Assembly (NCBI RefSeq): GCF_000969885.1
Contig: NZ_CP009501.1
Coordinates: 1,736,001 to 1,800,000, forward strand
DNA: 64,000 bases
Direction: 5' to 3'
From: Methanosarcina thermophila TM-1
GTDB taxonomy: Archaea > Halobacteriota > Methanosarcinia > Methanosarcinales > Methanosarcinaceae
The stretch's first letter is position 1. Each line of letters starts with the position of its first letter. This document shows positions 8,503-17,593 of this stretch, one piece after another. A program made the translations under genes and the position numbers. Below the pieces are notes generated by a model, which was given only the letters and a program-made list of their open reading frames with translations, did not search any database and was not told the origin of the DNA.

Positions 8503-8862
8503 ATGTCTACAATGGATGATGAACTCAATGAGATCCGAAAAAGGCGGCTAGCAGAACTCCAGCGGCTGCAGGCGCAAAACCAGCAGGCTGAAATTCAGGC
8601 AGCTTACCAGCAGGAACAGGCCAGAGCTGAAATGGAAGCTCAGAAGCAGGCTATCCTGAGGCAAATCCTGACTCCTGAAGCCAGAGAACGCCTTACAGCC
8701 CTAAAACTGTCAAGACCGGCTCTTGTAGAACAGCTAGAGATGCAGCTGATCTCGCTTGCTCAGACTGGGAGGCTACCGTCTAAAATTGATGATGAACAAC
8801 TAAAAAAGCTACTTATGAGGATGCAGCCTAAAAAGCGTAAGACATCCATAACCCGGATTTAA
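8503..8862 (+). CDS. DNA-binding protein of the PDCD5/TFAR19 family
   Basis: 119 residues, highly charged and helical. The N-terminus is [17 protein letters not shown], then a Gln/Glu/Ala-rich coiled region, then the conserved core [18 protein letters not shown] with a three-helix bundle, ending in a lysine-rich tail. Archaeal members are called DNA-binding proteins, but their role is not well defined. The start is either ATG 8503 (after GGGTGAT) or ATG 8512. Association with rps19e is typical for euryarchaea. Confidence 0.93.
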   Translation: MSTMDDELNEIRKRRLAELQRLQAQNQQAEIQAAYQQEQARAEMEAQKQAILRQILTPEARERLTALKLSRPALVEQLEMQLISLAQTGRLPSKIDDEQLKKLLMRMQPKKRKTSITRI

Positions 8863-8866
8863 AAAA

Positions 8867-9469
8867 ATGAAAATTTCGGTCCTCTTTAGCGGAGGCAAGG
8901 ACAGTTCGCTCTCTGCCCTTTTGATGGAACCGTTTTTTGAGATAGAACTCATAACCTGCAGCTTTGGTCTGCTCCCAAATGGCGAGCTGGCAGCAAAAAC
9001 TGCAAAAGAGTTAGGATTTCCGCACAGGGTTCTTACTCTGGAGTGGGAAATCCTTGAAAAAGCTTACGAGAAAATAATGCAAGACGGTTTCCCGAAAAGC
9101 GCCATTAACTACATTCACGAGAAAGCCGTAGAAACTCTTGCCTCGGACCCTGAAGTGAAATTCATTGCAGACGGAACCCGAAGGGATGACAGAGTTCCTG
9201 TGCTCTCAATCTCACAGATACGAAGTATTGAAGACCGGCTGGGAGTTCAGTATATCTGTCCTTTGAAGGGATATGGCAGGAAAACCGTGGATATTCTTGT
9301 AGAGCGCTATCTGAGGATTGAAGAGGGACCGAGTGAGAGTACTCCGAAAGCGGACTACGAAACCGAGCTCAGGGAGTTAATCAGGCAGAGAGATGGTGAA
9401 GAGAAAATAAAGGAACTGTTTCCTGCCCATATCCAGTCCCATGTGCTTTCCAGAAAAAAACTGCCCTGA
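8867..9469 (+). CDS. PP-loop ATPase of the adenine nucleotide alpha-hydrolase superfamily (COG2117-like)
   Basis: 200 residues beginning with the PP-loop motif SGGKDSS (residues 8-14) that binds ATP pyrophosphate, as in tRNA-modifying sulfurtransferases and tRNA-Ile lysidine synthase. Another conserved segment is FIADGTRRDDRVP. There are few cysteines and no Zn-binding CxxC pairs, so a thiolation role is not shown. The substrate is unknown and RNA modification is the usual guess. The start lies 4 bp after the PDCD5-like stop with no separate ribosome-binding site, so translation is probably coupled. Confidence 0.85.
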   Translation: MKISVLFSGGKDSSLSALLMEPFFEIELITCSFGLLPNGELAAKTAKELGFPHRVLTLEWEILEKAYEKIMQDGFPKSAINYIHEKAVETLASDPEVKFIADGTRRDDRVPVLSISQIRSIEDRLGVQYICPLKGYGRKTVDILVERYLRIEEGPSESTPKADYETELRELIRQRDGEEKIKELFPAHIQSHVLSRKKLP

Positions 9470-9711
9470 AGAAGAAGCTCCCCGAAATCGAGAAGTCTTC
9501 TGAAAGGGAAAATTCTGGAATAAAGATTTATACAATAATCGAGTTATATTCAACCCTTATACTGCTGCAGATCAACAAAGACCCACATAGAATTTACCGA
9601 ATATGGTTTTAAAAACTGCCATTAAAGCTGGCAGGGTAAAACCTCAATTATGCAAGGGTTACAATCACAATCAGCTAATTATCGAATATAACCGGAAGTT
9701 AATAGAATTAA

Positions 9712-9897
<186 letters not shown>

Positions 9898-9915
9898 GCA
9901 AGGAAGGTGGGAAAA

Positions 9916-10185
9916 ATGGCAGACGACATGGTAAAAGAACAGATATATACAATCCCTCTCAGGGACGTAAAGAGAGTACCTGCATGGAAAAGAGCCAACA
10001 GGGCAGTTACTGAAGTAAGAAGTTATCTTACGAGGCATATGAAGGTTGATCCTGTACAGGTCAAACTGGACAAATCAATTAACGAGCGTCTCTGGGAAAG
10101 AGGCTGTGAGAAGCCTCCTCTCTCCATCCGGGTCAGAGCTGTAAAATTCGCAGATGGCGAGGTACAGGCAGAACTAGCCCAGTAA
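9916..10185 (+). CDS. rpl31e: 50S ribosomal protein L31e
   Basis: 89 residues with the L31e signature [20 protein letters not shown] near the start and a basic Arg-rich middle. I chose the ATG at 9916 because AAGGTGG sits just upstream; the frame also has a GTG at 9907 that overlaps this site. Second gene of the conserved archaeal set L39e-L31e-eIF6-L18a-prefoldin alpha-FtsY. Confidence 0.95.
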   Translation: MADDMVKEQIYTIPLRDVKRVPAWKRANRAVTEVRSYLTRHMKVDPVQVKLDKSINERLWERGCEKPPLSIRVRAVKFADGEVQAELAQ

Positions 10186-10217
10186 AATATACAAGAAAAC
10201 GCGAAGCTTCAAAGAAT

Positions 10218-10877
10218 ATGATTCGAACAGTGGATATCTATGAAACCCCGTTGATCGGGGTTTTTGCAACATGCACAGAGGATTTTGTTCTTGTCCCTCG
10301 CGGCACAAAACCCGAAACCTGTGCAATACTTGAGGATTCGCTTGAAGTAAAAGCCATTGAAACTCTTGTTAATGGAAGCGTTGTGGTAGGAGCCCTTTCC
10401 AGAGGAAACTCAAACGGCTTCCTGTTTTCATATGGAACCGATACCAGAGAGATCCAAAAACGAACAGGAGTTAAGGCTGAAATTCTCCCGGGCAAGCTGA
10501 ATGCAGTCGGAAACATTGTACTTGCAAACGACTACGCAGCACTTGTCCACCCTGAACTGTCGGACAGCGCCGTTGAGACAATTGCCAGTGTCCTTGAGGT
10601 AGAAGTCTACAGGGGAACAATTGCCGGGATAAAGAATGTAGGGATGGCGGGAGTTGTTACAAACAAAGGACTTCTGGTACACCCGAAAGTTACACCCCCA
10701 GAAAAGGAGATACTGGAAAATATCTTCAAGCTTCCGGCGTATATAGGAACTACGAACTATGGAACTCAGATGCTCGGCTCAGGCCTGCTTGCGAACTCAA
10801 AGAGCTATCTGGCAGGTTCGGATACTACAGGACCCGAACTCGGTAGAATTGAAGAAGCTCTGGGATTCGTAGAGTGA
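10218..10877 (+). CDS. eif6: Translation initiation factor 6
   Basis: aIF6 binds the large ribosomal subunit and prevents early joining of the subunits. The product is 219 residues, the usual archaeal length. It has the five-fold pseudosymmetric repeats of the family, visible as recurring segments such as [52 protein letters not shown] and [21 protein letters not shown] at 10218, 32 bp after rpl31e. Confidence 0.97.
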   Translation: MIRTVDIYETPLIGVFATCTEDFVLVPRGTKPETCAILEDSLEVKAIETLVNGSVVVGALSRGNSNGFLFSYGTDTREIQKRTGVKAEILPGKLNAVGNIVLANDYAALVHPELSDSAVETIASVLEVEVYRGTIAGIKNVGMAGVVTNKGLLVHPKVTPPEKEILENIFKLPAYIGTTNYGTQMLGSGLLANSKSYLAGSDTTGPELGRIEEALGFVE

Positions 10878-10929
10878 GACAAATCATCCATCTGTTACGG
10901 AACAAAACTACAGCAAGAGTGTGACCAAG

Positions 10930-11106
10930 ATGAAGAATTTTATTGTTAAAGGCAAATTTAAAGCAGGAAATTCCTGGGAAAAATTCACAAAAAAGGTCGA
11001 AAGTCAGAATGAAAAGAACGCAACCGATAAGGTTTATTCTATCTTCGGAAGCAAGCACGGTATTAAGAGAAACCAGATCCAGATCGAAAGCATTGCTGAG
11101 GAGTGA
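10930..11106 (+). CDS. rplX: 50S ribosomal protein L18a (LX/L20e)
   Basis: 58-residue archaeal LX protein, with [10 protein letters not shown] at the N-terminus and [15 protein letters not shown] at the C-terminus. The ATG at 10930 (MKNFIVKG) is preferred to the in-frame GTG at 10921, which is itself part of the GTGA ribosome-binding site. Its stop is 5 bp before the pfdA ATG, so the two are likely co-translated. Confidence 0.93.
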   Translation: MKNFIVKGKFKAGNSWEKFTKKVESQNEKNATDKVYSIFGSKHGIKRNQIQIESIAEE

Positions 11107-11111
11107 AGGAT

Positions 11112-11546
11112 ATGGCAGAAGTCAGTGAAGAAGTCAGAAATCTGGCAGCCAGATATCAGGAATTCCAGAGACAGGCGGAGACCTTAAGGCAGCAGATGAA
11201 CATGGTTCAGGCTTCCATTACAAGCTGTGACCAGACAATAGTAACCATCAACGAGCTTAAGGCTGCTTCAGAGGGAGGGAAGATTACTGAAACAATGGTC
11301 CCTGTAGGATTTGGCTCATTCGTTCATGCCGAAATAAAAAATGCAGATAGGATTATTGTAGACCTTGGATCAGGCTTCAGTGCAGAAAAAACGGCAGATG
11401 AAGCCATTGAGACTCTTAACCGCCGCAAAGAGCAGCTTATGAAAATTCTCCAACAGATGAATGCTTCACTGACTCATTATGTACAGGGTATGCAAGCTTT
11501 AGAATCCGAAGCTGCAAGGCTTCAGCAACCCGGCGGCCAGGCCTGA
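11112..11546 (+). CDS. pfdA: Prefoldin alpha subunit
   Basis: Two alpha and four beta subunits form the jellyfish-like chaperone that passes unfolded proteins to the thermosome. The 144-residue protein has an N-terminal coiled coil (residues about 1-45), a beta-hairpin core with MVPVGFGSFVHAEI and DRIIVDLGSGFSAEKTADEAI, and a second coiled coil. The ATG at 11112 follows GAAGG. The position between L18a and FtsY is standard for euryarchaea. Confidence 0.95.
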   Translation: MAEVSEEVRNLAARYQEFQRQAETLRQQMNMVQASITSCDQTIVTINELKAASEGGKITETMVPVGFGSFVHAEIKNADRIIVDLGSGFSAEKTADEAIETLNRRKEQLMKILQQMNASLTHYVQGMQALESEAARLQQPGGQA

Positions 11547-11657
11547 TAAGACCTGGCTCAGATAAAAAGGATAAAACTCAAACCCCATTTGAGAACAAAA
11601 TCTTTTGTTTTTAATTAATTGTCTATTTTTTATTGAATTTCTTTGGGATGGGATCCT

Positions 11658-12971
11658 GTGTTCAGCAAATTCAAAGAAAAACTTGGGAATTTTAAGAAGG
11701 CACTCAGCAGAACTATTGATAATAAAGCTGTAGAAATCGAACCGGTAATAGAACCTGTGCCTGAGTCCGAAGAGGGCTTTGAAGAGGAGATCGAGCCCAT
11801 TCCAGAGGAAGAAGCTCCTGAGACACTCCTGGAAGAGAAAAGTTATGAAGTCAAACCTGAAGAAGCCAAACCTGAAGAAGTTAAACCTGAAGAAGTTAAA
11901 CCTGAAGAAGTTAAACCTGTAACAAGCGCTCCTTCAAAAGTCGAGATTGAAGACTGGAAAAAGGCTGAATACAGGAGAAAACTTGAAGAGAGAAAGAAGG
12001 CTGCAGAGATCAAACCTGCGGAAGAAGAAAAAGTACCTGAGGAAAAGAAATCCTTCTTTAAAAGATTTTCCTCGAAGGTCGGGTTTGCACAGAAAGCGAA
12101 AGCTCTTGTATTCAATAGGGAGGTCTATCTGGATAGTAAAGACCTGGAAGAGCCTCTCTGGGAACTTGAGATGGGGCTTCTTGAGAGTGACCTCGCTCTT
12201 TCAGTTTCCGAAGCAATTGTGGAGTCTGTGAAAAAACAGCTTACAGGTACTACAAAGCGGATTGGGAGCAATACCGGAGATATTGTAGAGGCAGCCCTTA
12301 GAAAAGCCATCTACGATGTGGTCTCTGCCAATACCTTTGACTTTGACGAGTATGTGAGGAACAGGGAAAAACCGGTCCATATTGTCTTTGTTGGAATCAA
12401 TGGGACAGGGAAAACAACGTCCATTGCAAAAATAGCGTACAGATTATTGAAATCGGGTTATTCTGTGGTGCTTGCTGCAGGAGATACTTTTAGGGCAGGT
12501 GCTATTGACCAGCTTGGGATTCATGCCGACAGGCTCGGAGTAAAAATGATCAAACATCAACCCGGAGCCGATCCTGCGGCAGTTATTTACGATGCGGTGC
12601 AATATGCAAAAGCCCATAAGATAGATTTTGTGCTTTCCGATACTGCAGGCCGTATGCATACTAACCTTAACCTAATGTCACAGATGGAAAAGATCTGCAG
12701 GGTAAGCACTCCAGATCTTATAATTTTTGTAGATGAAGCCGTCGCAGGGAATGATGCAGTTGAGAGGGCTGCACAGTTCAATGAAGCTGTGCCAATTGAT
12801 GGTTCGATTCTGACAAAAATAGACGCTGATGCCAAAGGAGGAGCTGCGATATCCATTGCCTATGTCACAGGAAAGCCCATTCTCTTTTTTGGGATAGGAC
12901 AGGGTTATGAGGACTTAAAAAAGTTCGATCCCGAATGGTTTGTAGACCAGCTTTTTAACCAGACCGTTTAA
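11658..12971 (+). CDS. ftsY: Signal recognition particle receptor FtsY
   Basis: SRP GTPase that docks the SRP-ribosome complex at the membrane. The C-terminal NG domain has GTPase motifs GINGTGKTT (G1), DTFRAGAIDQL (G2), DTAGR (G3) and TKIDADAKGG (G4). The N-terminal 150 residues or so are acidic and low complexity, with tandem PEEVK repeats (11860-11920), probably the membrane or translocon-interacting A domain. I place the start at GTG 11658 (MFSKFKEKLG); the open frame extends to 11643. From there the protein is 437 residues. The 111-bp gap to pfdA is T-rich and could end an upstream transcript in part. Confidence 0.95.
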   Translation: MFSKFKEKLGNFKKALSRTIDNKAVEIEPVIEPVPESEEGFEEEIEPIPEEEAPETLLEEKSYEVKPEEAKPEEVKPEEVKPEEVKPVTSAPSKVEIEDWKKAEYRRKLEERKKAAEIKPAEEEKVPEEKKSFFKRFSSKVGFAQKAKALVFNREVYLDSKDLEEPLWELEMGLLESDLALSVSEAIVESVKKQLTGTTKRIGSNTGDIVEAALRKAIYDVVSANTFDFDEYVRNREKPVHIVFVGINGTGKTTSIAKIAYRLLKSGYSVVLAAGDTFRAGAIDQLGIHADRLGVKMIKHQPGADPAAVIYDAVQYAKAHKIDFVLSDTAGRMHTNLNLMSQMEKICRVSTPDLIIFVDEAVAGNDAVERAAQFNEAVPIDGSILTKIDADAKGGAAISIAYVTGKPILFFGIGQGYEDLKKFDPEWFVDQLFNQTV

Positions 12972-13125
12972 GCTTTGAGCTAGCATAGAATAGTGAGTCA
13001 CTCAAAGCTTTTTGGGAGACCCACTATTTTATGAATCCTACTAAAGGGCTAATCTGAAAGAAAAATATTAGCTTTTTTAAATTTCTGGTTTTCCAGAGGA
13101 GAGATTTAGATTTTTATCGGAGAGT

Positions 13126-13311
13126 TCAGGGCTCCTCAGGAATTATAATCCATGCTATTAAATAGGCAACTATACCTGTTCCTGCCCCCATTATAGTGAT
13201 AAGCAGCCATAGGAGCCGTATAAGCGTAGGATCAACTTTAAAGTATTCACCTATCCCGCCACATACCCCTGCAATAATCCTGTTCTTCTTTGATCTGTAC
13301 AACCTATTCAT
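13126..13311 (-). CDS. PspC-domain membrane protein
   Basis: 61 residues, a single PspC domain: LYRSKKNRIIAGVCGGIGEY, then VDPTLIRLLWLL, then a hydrophobic helix and a polar tail (AWIIIPEEP). In bacteria PspC acts in envelope stress signalling, but stand-alone archaeal copies have no established role. Start ATG at 13311, after GGGGTGG. Convergent with ftsY; the 154 bp between them contain no other gene. Confidence 0.92.
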   Translation of the reverse strand: MNRLYRSKKNRIIAGVCGGIGEYFKVDPTLIRLLWLLITIMGAGTGIVAYLIAWIIIPEEP

Positions 13312-13697
13312 TTGACCACCCCTAATTACAAAATGCTTTAAGCTTTATAAAAGCTACATAATAGATTGCTGAGATTCAATTTATAAGTAACTCTGAAAAC
13401 AGGAGATTTTATCGAGAATCTCTATATGTTTGCAAGTAAGTTGATTTTAGCTGGTTTTTTAATAGCTTTGTAGAAAACCGATCTAAATCAGTGTCAAGGG
13501 CTAAGGCTAACTACTGAAAATATAGATCGCAAGGCATAGTTTAAACTAATGCAGATTTGTTATTTCATAGGTTTTCTGCAGAGCCCAAATTATATTAACA
13601 AGCCAGCACTGCATTTTTATCCGGTTAAATTAAACCAGGTTTGAATGTGGGGCATTAAGAACTTTCGTCCACACATATAACAAGCCAATTATGAAAT
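13312..13697. other. AT-rich spacer with a large hairpin
   Basis: No gene found. Positions 13479-13529 can fold into a long hairpin (CGATCTA with TAGATCG, then CAGT with ACTG inside). This could be a terminator or small RNA. A TATA-like stretch at about 13340-13350 may serve the pspC gene on the minus strand. Confidence 0.35.
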
Positions 13698-14327
13698 CTA
13701 CTGAGATCTTCTTAAAATTTCTGTAGCTTTAAAATAGCATTTATCAAATCCTTCGTTGCTAACTTTTCTTGCTGGAACTCCTGCTATTGTAATTCCTTTT
13801 TCTTTAAAGGATTTGTTTACTACTGAATTTGCACCTATTGCTATATCATCTGCAATTTCAATATCTCCAAAAATTTTAGCACCAGGACCGATATACACAT
13901 TATTCCCTATTTTTGGCACGGGCAATACAAAATCCGGTCTTGATTTGTAGTCCCTACTAAAGACGTTTGTTGCAATACTTACGCCGGTATGAATGCGACA
14001 ATTCTCACCAACTTTTGCATTGCTATTTACAATTATAGTACCTTTATGAGCAATAGATAATCCAGGACCAAATACATTCGGAGGGATAGTAAATCCTAAT
14101 TTCGTACTTAGTCTTTGGAATTTGAGAAAAAGATACAGACTGTATGGTTTATATATAATACTTTTTTTACAATTTATATAGTACTCTCTTTTTCTTAGTA
14201 ATCTCTCAAATCTCCAGATATCATCCAGAAAGTAATCTATATAATACTGAATTGTACCTCTTTTTTTCCTGAGTGCAATCTCATCTGCTTTTAAATAGAA
14301 TAAATAATCCTTCTTTGATTTAATCAT
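13698..14327 (-). CDS. Hexapeptide-repeat acyltransferase, serine acetyltransferase-like
   Basis: 209 residues. The N-terminal half is helical and basic. The C-terminal half is a left-handed beta-helix of hexapeptide repeats, with GLSIAHKGTIIV, GENCRIHTGVSI and IGNNVYIGPGAKIFGDIEIA, typical of CysE-type or polysaccharide acetyltransferases; the His residues in AHKG and IHTG fit the active site. No cysK or polysaccharide gene is adjacent, so the acceptor is unknown. The gene stands alone, and no neighbour shows regulation. Confidence 0.8.
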   Translation of the reverse strand: MIKSKKDYLFYLKADEIALRKKRGTIQYYIDYFLDDIWRFERLLRKREYYINCKKSIIYKPYSLYLFLKFQRLSTKLGFTIPPNVFGPGLSIAHKGTIIVNSNAKVGENCRIHTGVSIATNVFSRDYKSRPDFVLPVPKIGNNVYIGPGAKIFGDIEIADDIAIGANSVVNKSFKEKGITIAGVPARKVSNEGFDKCYFKATEILRRSQ

Positions 14328-14567
14328 AAAGGCTCAACTAACGAGTATCAAATTAGTTATCAAATAGTGTGCTAAGATGGAAAATGAGTTTTTCTAAGTA
14401 TCTTGGCACATTCCTCATAAGTTCTTAGATAAACATGCGGAATTTAAACCCTTAGAAGCCAATCCGTTTTATTTAGAAAGTTAACAATTATTGATTTTTA
14501 CGACGGTTTTAAGTTAGAATTTTACACATAATTCTTTTTAGAAGGATCTTCCAGGGGTTCATGTTTT

Positions 14568-15659
14568 TTAGATTCTAGCCCAATCGCTGATTACATCTTC
14601 AGATACAAAGTTCTCCCCGAACGCTTGCACATATATCCTGAATTCCTTCCCTGCAGGAATCTTAAGCCCTTTTGCGGTATAGTTGTAAACCCCTTCCGGC
14701 TCAATTACAACTGGAGAACTTTCAATCTCGTCCCAGAAAGAGAGCTGATCTTTAGCCTGAAGGGCAACGTAAAAAGTTGTGTTTTCGGCTTTTTCGGAAC
14801 CCACATTGATTGCGGTGACACTGACATCGACAATTCCCTCTATTCTTGAGTACTTGCACTGAGCTTTGAAATCAAGATTAATCTTGGGTCTTCTGGAAAC
14901 AGGGATAACACGTACAGGTTGACCTTCATATTCTTCGGGAATTTCCCCTATATGCCAATCAGTACCTGTGGTCTCCAGATAATAATAATTGTTACCTTCG
15001 TACTCAAAACTCCTGCCTTTCTGCTCAGGACTGCATTTTATTCCCAGAGCCATATGTTCAGGAAGTTCAAGAAGGACAACATCACAACCTATTTCCTGAA
15101 GAAGCGCTACAGAGAGAATCGCGGTATCTTCACAGTCTCCGCCTCCCTCATAAAGAGTCTCATAAGGGAAACGAGGATACTGTTCGTAACCTGAACTCTG
15201 GAGATCCGAGGTATAGTTCAAGGACTGAACAAAAGAAACACAAAAACCCGGGATCTCACTTTCCTCAAGCCCACAAGATTTTGAGAGTGAGATCAAACTG
15301 TTTGCAATCTCCTTAATTAACCAGTCATCATACGGATCCGAAGCAAATAGATCATAGTCCCTATTTCGAGTTCTGGCTTTATACGATTCATAAAGTTCAT
15401 CATCAAGAGGTAGGGTAAGCTGCCAGCTACCCCTTTTGTATTCCCATGAGTAAGTTCTAGATGATGTTCCTGAACTGATGGATTCCTCTGTAACCCAGGC
15501 ACTGCAAGGCTCACTATTCACTATATTTACTCCTACCAGGTTCTCCACGGTATCACCTATACAGGAGCCCGGGGAGGTCTCAGGGCAGGATGATACCAAG
15601 AGGAAGTCGACCAGATAAATTAACAGGAAGAAGCAAAAAAGAGTGGCTACTCTTTTCAC
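14568..15659 (-). CDS. Secreted transglutaminase-like protein
   Basis: 363 residues. Residues 1-24 or so are a hydrophobic signal peptide or anchor, so the protein is probably outside the membrane. The centre holds a transglutaminase-like cysteine-protease fold: GGGDCEDTAILSVALLQEIG with the catalytic Cys, PEHMALGI with His, and YYYLETTGTDWHIG with the likely third residue. The C-terminal 110 residues look like a CARDB-type beta sandwich. It could be a protease or peptide-modifying enzyme acting on the envelope. It follows the truncated DUF523 gene by 35 bp and may share its transcript. Confidence 0.75.
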   Translation of the reverse strand: MKRVATLFCFFLLIYLVDFLLVSSCPETSPGSCIGDTVENLVGVNIVNSEPCSAWVTEESISSGTSSRTYSWEYKRGSWQLTLPLDDELYESYKARTRNRDYDLFASDPYDDWLIKEIANSLISLSKSCGLEESEIPGFCVSFVQSLNYTSDLQSSGYEQYPRFPYETLYEGGGDCEDTAILSVALLQEIGCDVVLLELPEHMALGIKCSPEQKGRSFEYEGNNYYYLETTGTDWHIGEIPEEYEGQPVRVIPVSRRPKINLDFKAQCKYSRIEGIVDVSVTAINVGSEKAENTTFYVALQAKDQLSFWDEIESSPVVIEPEGVYNYTAKGLKIPAGKEFRIYVQAFGENFVSEDVISDWARI

Positions 15660-15694
15660 AAATTATCCCCCCATCCAGATTGCAGTCTGTGATT

Positions 15695-16105
15695 TCATCT
15701 CCAGAGAACATCCCTGAGATGGGAATCTACATGGTTCACTTCCAGCAGACCCTCCAGAGGGGGTTCAAAAAAAGTCGGATTCATAAGAGACCGGTATTTC
15801 AGAACAAAACCGTTAATGTCTCCTGTAGAATTGAGGAAATCCGTGCAAAATGTTTCCATAACTTCAGGAACATCCCTGCTGCTTGTGGACTGCACACGCC
15901 GCTGTTCCCCGTTCTCAAGGACTATCTTTACCGGACCTCTGGGAATGCCAAGCCCTAATTCCACCTCCGGGCAAACTGGCAGGAAATCAACATACTCCAC
16001 GAGATTTGCCACCGTGGAGCTGTTTATCATATCCCCATTACATCGACAGTGATCAAACTCAAGGCATCCACTAACCACAACCTCTCGCCGAACAAACTCC
16101 CTCAT
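15695..16105 (-). pseudogene. Truncated DUF523 (YbbK-type) gene
   Basis: 136 residues. Residues 7-105 match the DUF523 domain well: VVVSGCLEFDHCRCNGDMI, FLPVCPEVELGLGIPRGP and a VLKYRS segment. Normal archaeal members continue from there with an SPSCG cysteine motif and a further, often YbgA-like, domain. Here the frame changes into unrelated sequence after VLKYRS and stops 30 residues later. I infer a deletion near 15785, leaving a nonfunctional remnant or a shortened protein. Intact members are linked to sulfur chemistry (thiouracil desulfidase), which depends on the missing cysteine. Confidence 0.6.
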
Positions 16106-16543
16106 TTAACCCCCATATAAGAAAGGATTTGCAGTATAAATTACTTTCCAGAAGAATGCCGAAAAAGACTCCTTTTTTTAAAATATAGAGTTAGAAAGTA
16201 GAGAACTCTTAAAAAAGGCTTTAAAGCACTTGTTAGAGGAAATTGCCAAGTTTGAATGAATAAATGGTTTAAATTTAATCAGAAACTTATCAAAAATTAC
16301 AATATGACAGGTTTTTCAAAGCAAAAATCTCGAAGAGGACGATTTATTAAAAGTTTTTCTAGTCAAAGGTAATTTTTTCTTTTTTCGGGAACAGCTTTAT
16401 AGCAACAAAAATAATTATAAGATATAACTTATGGAGGAGGTCAGGGGAAAGGCCAGTGTTTTTAAGGGTTAAGCTCCCGAAACTCGAAGTCCGTCTCCGG
16501 ATCCCAAACAAAACGGTATACTCTTAAAAATATAGGTGAAAAT
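16106..16543 (+). promoter_or_regulatory. Promoter and leader of the first peroxiredoxin
   Basis: A TATA-like stretch (AATTATAAGATATAAC) lies near 16411-16426, giving a predicted start near 16445. The leader opens with GGGGAAAGGC and carries a motif at 16474-16498 (CTCCC, three bases, ACTCGAAGTC, then GTCTCC). A matching motif lies in front of the next peroxiredoxin gene. The sequence from 16106 to 16400 is AT-rich with no gene seen. Confidence 0.5.
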
Positions 16544-17233
16544 ATGGTACAGGCCGAGTATGAACAGATACGTATGCCGCTAATAGGGGACGATGCACCT
16601 GCATTTAAAGCTGTGACGACCCAGGGACCAATAAGCTTCCCTGAAGATTATAAAGGCAGATGGGTTATTCTTTTCAGCCATCCTGCAGATTTCACGCCCG
16701 TATGCACTACTGAGTTTATGACCTTTGCCAGTATGCAGGAAGAATTCAGAGAGATGAATACTGAGCTTATAGGGCTTTCCATAGACAGTGTCTTTTCCCA
16801 TATTGCATGGCTCAAGAGGATAGAGGAGAAAATTGAGTATAGAGGGATGAAAAATCTTGAGGTCAAGTTCCCGGTAATAGAAGACCTGAAGATGGAAGTT
16901 GCGAAAAAATATGGTATGATCCAGCCAAATGCTTCAACTACGCAAGCTGTAAGAGCCGTATTTATTATAGATCCTGAGGCAAAAATCAGGACAATACTCT
17001 ACTATCCGCAGTCAACCGGAAGGAATATGCAGGAAATCAAGAGGATAGTTATGGCTCTTCAGAAGAATGCAGCTGAAAAAGTTGCAACACCGGCTAACTG
17101 GCAGCCAGGAGATGACGTCATTATTCCAGCCCCCAGTTCAATGGAAGCCGTAAAAGAAAGAGCCGGTAATTCAGAGGATGGCATGTACTGTCTTGACTGG
17201 TTTTTGTGCCTGAAAAAAGATGGTAAAAAATAA
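16544..17233 (+). CDS. Peroxiredoxin (AhpC/TSA, Prx6-like archaeal type)
   Basis: Thiol peroxidase that reduces H2O2 and organic peroxides in the cytoplasm. The 229-residue protein has the peroxidatic-site motif HPADFTPVCTTE with C54, a conserved Arg in the VRAVFIIDP segment, and the long C-terminal Prx6-type extension. Two further cysteines (C216 and C222, in YCLDWFLC) resemble the resolving pair of archaeal thioredoxin peroxidases. The ATG at 16544 follows AGGTGAA. It is followed by a close paralogue 360 bp downstream, which carries its own promoter. Confidence 0.95.
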   Translation: MVQAEYEQIRMPLIGDDAPAFKAVTTQGPISFPEDYKGRWVILFSHPADFTPVCTTEFMTFASMQEEFREMNTELIGLSIDSVFSHIAWLKRIEEKIEYRGMKNLEVKFPVIEDLKMEVAKKYGMIQPNASTTQAVRAVFIIDPEAKIRTILYYPQSTGRNMQEIKRIVMALQKNAAEKVATPANWQPGDDVIIPAPSSMEAVKERAGNSEDGMYCLDWFLCLKKDGKK

Positions 17234-17593
17234 TGTAGAGCATAAAAATTCTTCAAACATTACTTTATCAACCTTTTTTTATTTTATTAATAGAATATAG
17301 TTCTATGAAGAAAATTTCTGGAAAAGCTTACTCCAGAAGATCCTTTTTTAACAAAAACCAGAATCTAGCTTTTTTAATATCAGATTCCATTTGATTAAAA
17401 TATTTAAGAATAAAAATTTTCAGCGGAAAAATTTTACTACTGTTTGAGAAGAGATTTATAAGAATGAAATATATAAAATTACTTTTGGGGGCGTGGGAAA
17501 AGCAATTCTTTTTAGTGTTTTTTAGTGTTCACTCCCAGTAACTCGAAGTCAGTTCCCATATACAGGAACTTCTGAAACAAGAGTGGTGAGAGT
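17234..17593 (+). promoter_or_regulatory. Promoter and leader of the second peroxiredoxin
   Basis: A TATA box near 17467-17478 (AAATATATAAAA) predicts a start near 17495. The leader repeats the upstream motif: GGGAAAAGC at its beginning and CTCCC...ACTCGAAGTC...GTTCCC at 17532-17557. TGGGAA (17494-17499) can pair with TTCCCA (17553-17558) or, less well, with TCCCA (17533-17537). No other gene lies in this spacer. Confidence 0.5.
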
